Assembly (NCBI RefSeq): GCF_021390475.1
Contig: NZ_JAJUWS010000039.1
Coordinates: 1 to 62,605 of the forward strand
Direction: 5' to 3'
Source: Streptomyces sp. ST2-7A
GTDB lineage: Bacteria; Actinomycetota; Actinomycetes; Streptomycetales; Streptomycetaceae
Length of the DNA: 62,605 nt
Below, piece after piece: positions 59,211 to 62,605 of the stretch. The notes beneath the pieces were generated by a model, which saw only the letters and a list, made by a program, of their open reading frames with translations, did no database searches and was not told where the DNA came from. The translations under genes and the position numbers were made by a program. Position 1 is the first letter of the stretch; every line of letters begins with the position of its first letter.

Positions 59211-59251
59211 ATCGTGCCGCCCCCTACCCCGGAAACGGGAACCGGGTAAAG

Positions 59252-59270
59252 CTTGAGTAAGTTACTCAAG
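59252..59270 (+). promoter_or_regulatory. HAIR-like palindrome upstream of the UPF0182 gene
   Basis: CTTGAGTAAGTTACTCAAG is a perfect palindrome with nine-base arms and a central G. Its ends match the HspR-associated inverted repeat (CTTGAGT-N7-ACTCAAG), but the spacer is five instead of seven bases. It lies ten bases upstream of the -10 hexamer, so a bound protein would block transcription. Confidence 0.7.
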
Positions 59271-59280
59271 TGGGGTCCCC

Positions 59281-59286
59281 TAGGCT
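59281..59286 (+). promoter_or_regulatory. -10 hexamer of the UPF0182 gene
   Basis: TAGGCT, with an expected start near 59293, follows the HAIR-like palindrome. The -35 probably overlaps the palindrome but none is well matched. Confidence 0.5.
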
Positions 59287-59327
59287 GGGCCCGCCGTTAT
59301 CCGCTCCGAATCTTTGAGGTGCGCACC

Positions 59328-62300
59328 TTGGCTTTCCAGATGCCGGACCGGGGCTCGGGTCGCCCCAATGGTCCCCAAGGCCCCAGAGGACCCAGAGGAG
59401 GTGGGCCCGGTGGACCCGGCGTTCCGGGCTTCGCACTGGGGCGCCCCTCCGGGGGTGCCAAAACCCTCCTGATCACCGCCGCCGTCCTGGCGGGGCTGGT
59501 GATCCTGTTCGCGATGTTCGCCGGGTTCTGGACGGACTGGAAGTGGTACCAGTCCGTTGACTTCACCACGGTGTTCACCACGCAGTTGGTGACCCGCATC
59601 GTGATGTTCGCGGTCTTCGGGCTGATCATGGCCCTGGCCGTGGGACTCAACATCTGGCTCGCGCACCGGCTGCGGCCGCCACTGAGCGCGATGTCGATGG
59701 AGCAGCAGAACCTCGACCGCTACCGGATGAGCATCGCCCCCTACAAGAAGTGGGTGCTGATCGCCGCGTCCCTGCTGATCGGCCTCATCGCGGGTGGGTC
59801 GGCGTCCGGACAGTGGCGCACCTGGCTGCAGTGGGTCAACGGCACCCCGTTCGGTGTGACCGACGCGCAGTTCGGGATGGACATCTCCTTCTTCGCGTTC
59901 GACTACCCGTTCTACCGCTTCCTGATCGGCTTCGGCTTCGCCGTGGTGGTGCTCTCGCTGCTGGCGGCGGGGGCCACCCACTACCTGTACGGCGGGCTGC
60001 GGGTCACCACCCCCGGCAACCGGATCACCCCGGCCGCCACCGGTCACCTCTCGGTCCTGATGGGCCTGTTCGTGGCCCTCAAGGCGGTGGCCTACTGGTT
60101 CGACCGCTACGGGCTGGCGCTCAAGAGCAGTGACTTCCGGGACGCCGACGGCTGGACCGGCCTGCGCTACGTGGACGCCAACGCCTACCTGCCGGCGCGG
60201 ACCATCCTGACCATCATCGCGATCATCTGCGCGGTGCTGTTCTTCGCCACCCTGTGGCGCCGCACCTGGCAGCTCCCGGTCATCGGGCTGGGCCTGCTGG
60301 TGCTCTCCGCGGTGCTGATCGGCAGCGTCTACCCGGCGCTGGTGCAGCAGTTCCAGGTGCGCCCGAACGAGCAGGCCATGGAGACGCCGTACATCCAGAA
60401 GCACCTGGAGGCGACGAAGGAGGCCTACGGGATCGACGCGGCCGAGAAGCAGGCCTTCGGTCGTCAACAGGCCGGTCTGGTCACCGACGAGAACCGCGAG
60501 GAACTGCGGGACTCGGTGCGGACCACCGCCAGCATCCGCCTGGTCGACCCGAACGTCATCTCCCCGGCCTTCCAGCAGCTCCAGCAGATCCGCGGTTACT
60601 ACTCCTTCGCGGACACCCTGGACGTGGACCGGTACCCGACCGCGAGCGGCGAGCAGGACACCGTGATCGGCGTCCGTGAGATCAACATCGACGGGCTGCC
60701 CGACCGGAACTGGATCAACGACCACTTCCGCTACACCCACGGCTTCGGCGTGGTGGCGGCGCGGGGCGACGACATCCTCGGCAACGGCACCCCCGACTTC
60801 ATCGAGAAGGAGCTGCCGCCGGAGGGTGAACTCGGCGAGTACGAGCCGCGCATCTACTTCGGTGAGGCGACCACCCACTGGTCCATCGTGGGCGGTCCGC
60901 AGCCCGAGCTGGACTACATCCGCGGGGACGCCGGCGAGGACGAGACCGAGGCTCCCGAGGTGCCGGAGGACGGCGCCCTGGAGGACGGCCTCGACGAGGG
61001 CACCGAGGACACCGGGGGCACGGACGGCGCCGAGGACGGCACCGACACCGACACCCCCGGGGGTGACACCGAGGCCCCGGCCGAGGACATGCCCGAGCCC
61101 GGCCAGGAGGTCGACTACAGCTACACCGGCGAGGGCGGCGTCGAGCTGGGCAACTACTTCAACCGGGCCGCCTACGCCCTGGCCCTGGGCGAGCCGCAGA
61201 TCCTGTACTCCGGCGCCATCGGCGAGGGGTCGCAGATCATGTACCGGCGGACCCCGACCGAGCGGGTGGAGGCGGTCGCCCCCTGGCTGACCATCGACGC
61301 CGACCCGTACCCGGCGGTGGTCGACGGTCGGGTGCAGTGGATCGTGGACGCCTACACCACGAGCAACGGCTACCCGTACTCCTCGCGCACCGTGCTGGAC
61401 CAGGCCACCGCCACCGCGCTCACCGACGCGCAGCGGCAGGTGCTCGCCCAGCAGAACCAGATCAACTACATGCGCAACTCCGTGAAGGCCACGGTCGACG
61501 CCTACAGCGGCGAGGTCGTGCTCTACGAGTGGGAGGAGGGCGAGCCGGTCCTGGAGACCTGGATGAAGGCCTTCCCCGACACGGTCACGCCGCGCGAGGA
61601 GATCAGCGACGAGCTGATGGCCCACCTGCGGTACCCGCAGGACCTGTTCAACGTGCAGCGGGACCTGCTCCAGCGGTACCACGTGGACTCGGCGAGCCTG
61701 TTCTACGCCGGTGGTGAGCGCTGGGAGGTGCCGGACGACCCGACCCAGCCGGGCAACTCGGTTCCCTCGTACTACCTCAGCATGAGGATGCCGGACCAGG
61801 ACGCCCGTACCTTCTCGCTGACCACGACCTTCAACCCGAGGGACCGCGAGACGCTGGCCGCCTACATGGCGGTGGTGGCGGACGCGCGCAGCGACGACTA
61901 CGGGACCATGCGGGTCCTGACGCTGCCGAACAACACCACCACCCCCGGTCCACAACAGGTGCAGAGCCGGTGGAACGCCGAACCCGACATCGCCGAGTCG
62001 ATCAACCTGCTGCAACGGGGTGACTCCGAGGTCGAGTACGGCAACCTGCTGACCGTGCCGCTGGGCGACGACCTGCTCTACGTGGAGCCGGTCTACGTGC
62101 TCGGCGCGGGCGCCAACTATCCGCGCATGCAGCGGGTGCTGGCCTCCTACGGCGACGAGTTGGCCTTCGAGGCATCCCTGGACGCGGCGCTGGACACCCT
62201 GTTCGGTGTCGCCGAGACGGGCGAGGAGCCGGAGGACACGCCGCCGGCCGAGGAGGGCGAGGAGCCGGAGGACACCCCGGACGTCACCGCGGATCTCGCC

Positions 62301-62501
62301 GACTGGATCGGTGAGGCGCTGGAGGCCCAGGAGGAGGCCGACACCGCGCTGTCGGAGGGCGACTGGGCCGCCTACGGCGAGGCACAGGACAAGCTCGCCG
62401 AGGCGCTGCGGCGCATCGCCGAGGTCGAGGAGGCCGCGCGCACCGAGGACACCGGTGACGACACGGACGAGGACGCGGCGGAGGAGGAGAGCGAGGAGTG
62501 A
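59328..62501 (+). CDS. UPF0182 family integral membrane protein
   Basis: A 1057-residue membrane protein of unknown function. About seven helices lie in the first 370 residues, including TLLITAAVLAGLVILFAMFA, RIVMFAVFGLIMALAVGLNI and ILTIIAIICAVLFFATLW, and a large extracellular domain follows (RPNEQAMETPYI, ASIRLVDPNVISP, WINDHFRYTHGFGVVAA). An acidic low-complexity insert at about 533-595 is larger than I remember in homologues. The C-terminus is acidic with helical repeats. TTG 59328 is chosen for GAGGTG ten bases upstream; ATG 59340 is possible. Confidence 0.92.
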   Translation: MAFQMPDRGSGRPNGPQGPRGPRGGGPGGPGVPGFALGRPSGGAKTLLITAAVLAGLVILFAMFAGFWTDWKWYQSVDFTTVFTTQLVTRIVMFAVFGLIMALAVGLNIWLAHRLRPPLSAMSMEQQNLDRYRMSIAPYKKWVLIAASLLIGLIAGGSASGQWRTWLQWVNGTPFGVTDAQFGMDISFFAFDYPFYRFLIGFGFAVVVLSLLAAGATHYLYGGLRVTTPGNRITPAATGHLSVLMGLFVALKAVAYWFDRYGLALKSSDFRDADGWTGLRYVDANAYLPARTILTIIAIICAVLFFATLWRRTWQLPVIGLGLLVLSAVLIGSVYPALVQQFQVRPNEQAMETPYIQKHLEATKEAYGIDAAEKQAFGRQQAGLVTDENREELRDSVRTTASIRLVDPNVISPAFQQLQQIRGYYSFADTLDVDRYPTASGEQDTVIGVREINIDGLPDRNWINDHFRYTHGFGVVAARGDDILGNGTPDFIEKELPPEGELGEYEPRIYFGEATTHWSIVGGPQPELDYIRGDAGEDETEAPEVPEDGALEDGLDEGTEDTGGTDGAEDGTDTDTPGGDTEAPAEDMPEPGQEVDYSYTGEGGVELGNYFNRAAYALALGEPQILYSGAIGEGSQIMYRRTPTERVEAVAPWLTIDADPYPAVVDGRVQWIVDAYTTSNGYPYSSRTVLDQATATALTDAQRQVLAQQNQINYMRNSVKATVDAYSGEVVLYEWEEGEPVLETWMKAFPDTVTPREEISDELMAHLRYPQDLFNVQRDLLQRYHVDSASLFYAGGERWEVPDDPTQPGNSVPSYYLSMRMPDQDARTFSLTTTFNPRDRETLAAYMAVVADARSDDYGTMRVLTLPNNTTTPGPQQVQSRWNAEPDIAESINLLQRGDSEVEYGNLLTVPLGDDLLYVEPVYVLGAGANYPRMQRVLASYGDELAFEASLDAALDTLFGVAETGEEPEDTPPAEEGEEPEDTPDVTADLADWIGEALEAQEEADTALSEGDWAAYGEAQDKLAEALRRIAEVEEAARTEDTGDDTDEDAAEEESEE

Positions 62502-62575
62502 TCCCGGACGGCCCGGGACCCGGCCTTCCCGGGGCCCGGACCGCGCCTCCCGATTCGACGGATTGACGGACGGCC

Positions 62576-62604
62576 GGCCACCCCCGCGCACCGCGGGGGT
62601 GGCC
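62576..62604 (+). terminator. terminator after the UPF0182 gene
   Basis: GGCCACCCCCGCG and CGCGGGGGTGGCC form a perfect 13-pair stem around CAC, 75 bases after the stop. The window ends here, so a T-run cannot be seen. Confidence 0.7.
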
Positions 62605-62605
62605 C

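Noticed and set aside
59252..59270. Exact HspR HAIR site
   Set aside because: The spacer is five rather than seven bases, so it is reported as HAIR-like only.
59280..62591. Open frame of 1103 codons on the minus strand
   Set aside because: It is antisense to the UPF0182 gene, whose sequence matches the family in detail; the shadow has repetitive Val/Gly/Arg composition.
62576..62604. tRNA gene at the window end
   Set aside because: Only one hairpin is visible and no cloverleaf arms or T-loop motif are seen.

Overview
The window is very G+C-rich chromosomal DNA from a Streptomyces-like actinomycete. The evidence is GTG, ATG and TTG starts, strong G/C bias at third codon positions, a WhiB-family regulator, Mrx1, AdnAB and UvrD2, and a gene order recalled from Streptomyces and, in part, from the Mycobacterium tuberculosis Rv3193-Rv3211 region. 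Nearly all of it is core chromosome. No rRNA, tRNA, CRISPR array, prophage or intact mobile element was seen; the only mobile trace is a decayed IS481-type transposase fragment.

Layout. 0-6.9 kb: HtrA-type protease, TatB, Mrp-type Fe-S ATPase, a lipoprotein and a ferritin-like protein. 7-18 kb: DEAD-box RNA helicase, two alpha/beta hydrolases, MarC, a PHP phosphoesterase, a SUFU-domain protein, an EamA transporter, DUF3107 and a TetR regulator. 18-23.4 kb: a DUF3152 protein with a metzincin-like zinc motif, a shortened DUF3492 protein, an NAD-dependent epimerase and MoeZ. 23.6-29.2 kb: three tandem secreted Tap-like lipoprotein hydrolases. 29.2-33.4 kb: IS481 remnant, a large kinase-like/flippase fusion and an alkyltransferase-like protein. 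33.6-46.3 kb: DNA repair and redox genes (AdnA, lipoprotein, AdnB, NudC, Mrx1, UvrD2). 46.3-50.4 kb: the wblC/whiB7 antibiotic-resistance regulator behind a long leader with a 109-codon upstream ORF and an attenuator, then a small basic protein, a ThiF-like protein and a YgjP-like metallopeptidase. 50.4-62.6 kb: LacI/ROK pair with operator, NUDIX plus zinc-protease pair, SDR protein, MoaE, a Lon-like PDZ protease, PPA1309 and a UPF0182 membrane protein.

How the parts work together. AdnA and AdnB should form the end-resecting helicase-nuclease, with UvrD2 as a further helicase. Mrx1 works with mycothiol redox. MoeZ and MoaE serve sulfur transfer and molybdopterin synthesis. WblC is the expected transcriptional switch for ribosome-targeting antibiotic stress. 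The best regulatory signals are the wblC attenuator, in which two stretches inside the upstream ORF copy the terminator's 3' arm, a HAIR-like palindrome before the UPF0182 gene, a LacI operator on the start point of the ROK gene, and a series of genes whose -10 hexamer ends 7-8 bases before the start codon, suggesting leaderless mRNAs. The most unusual structure is an adnA-adnB locus split by a lipoprotein gene, a long hairpin and a sevenfold 18-bp repeat.
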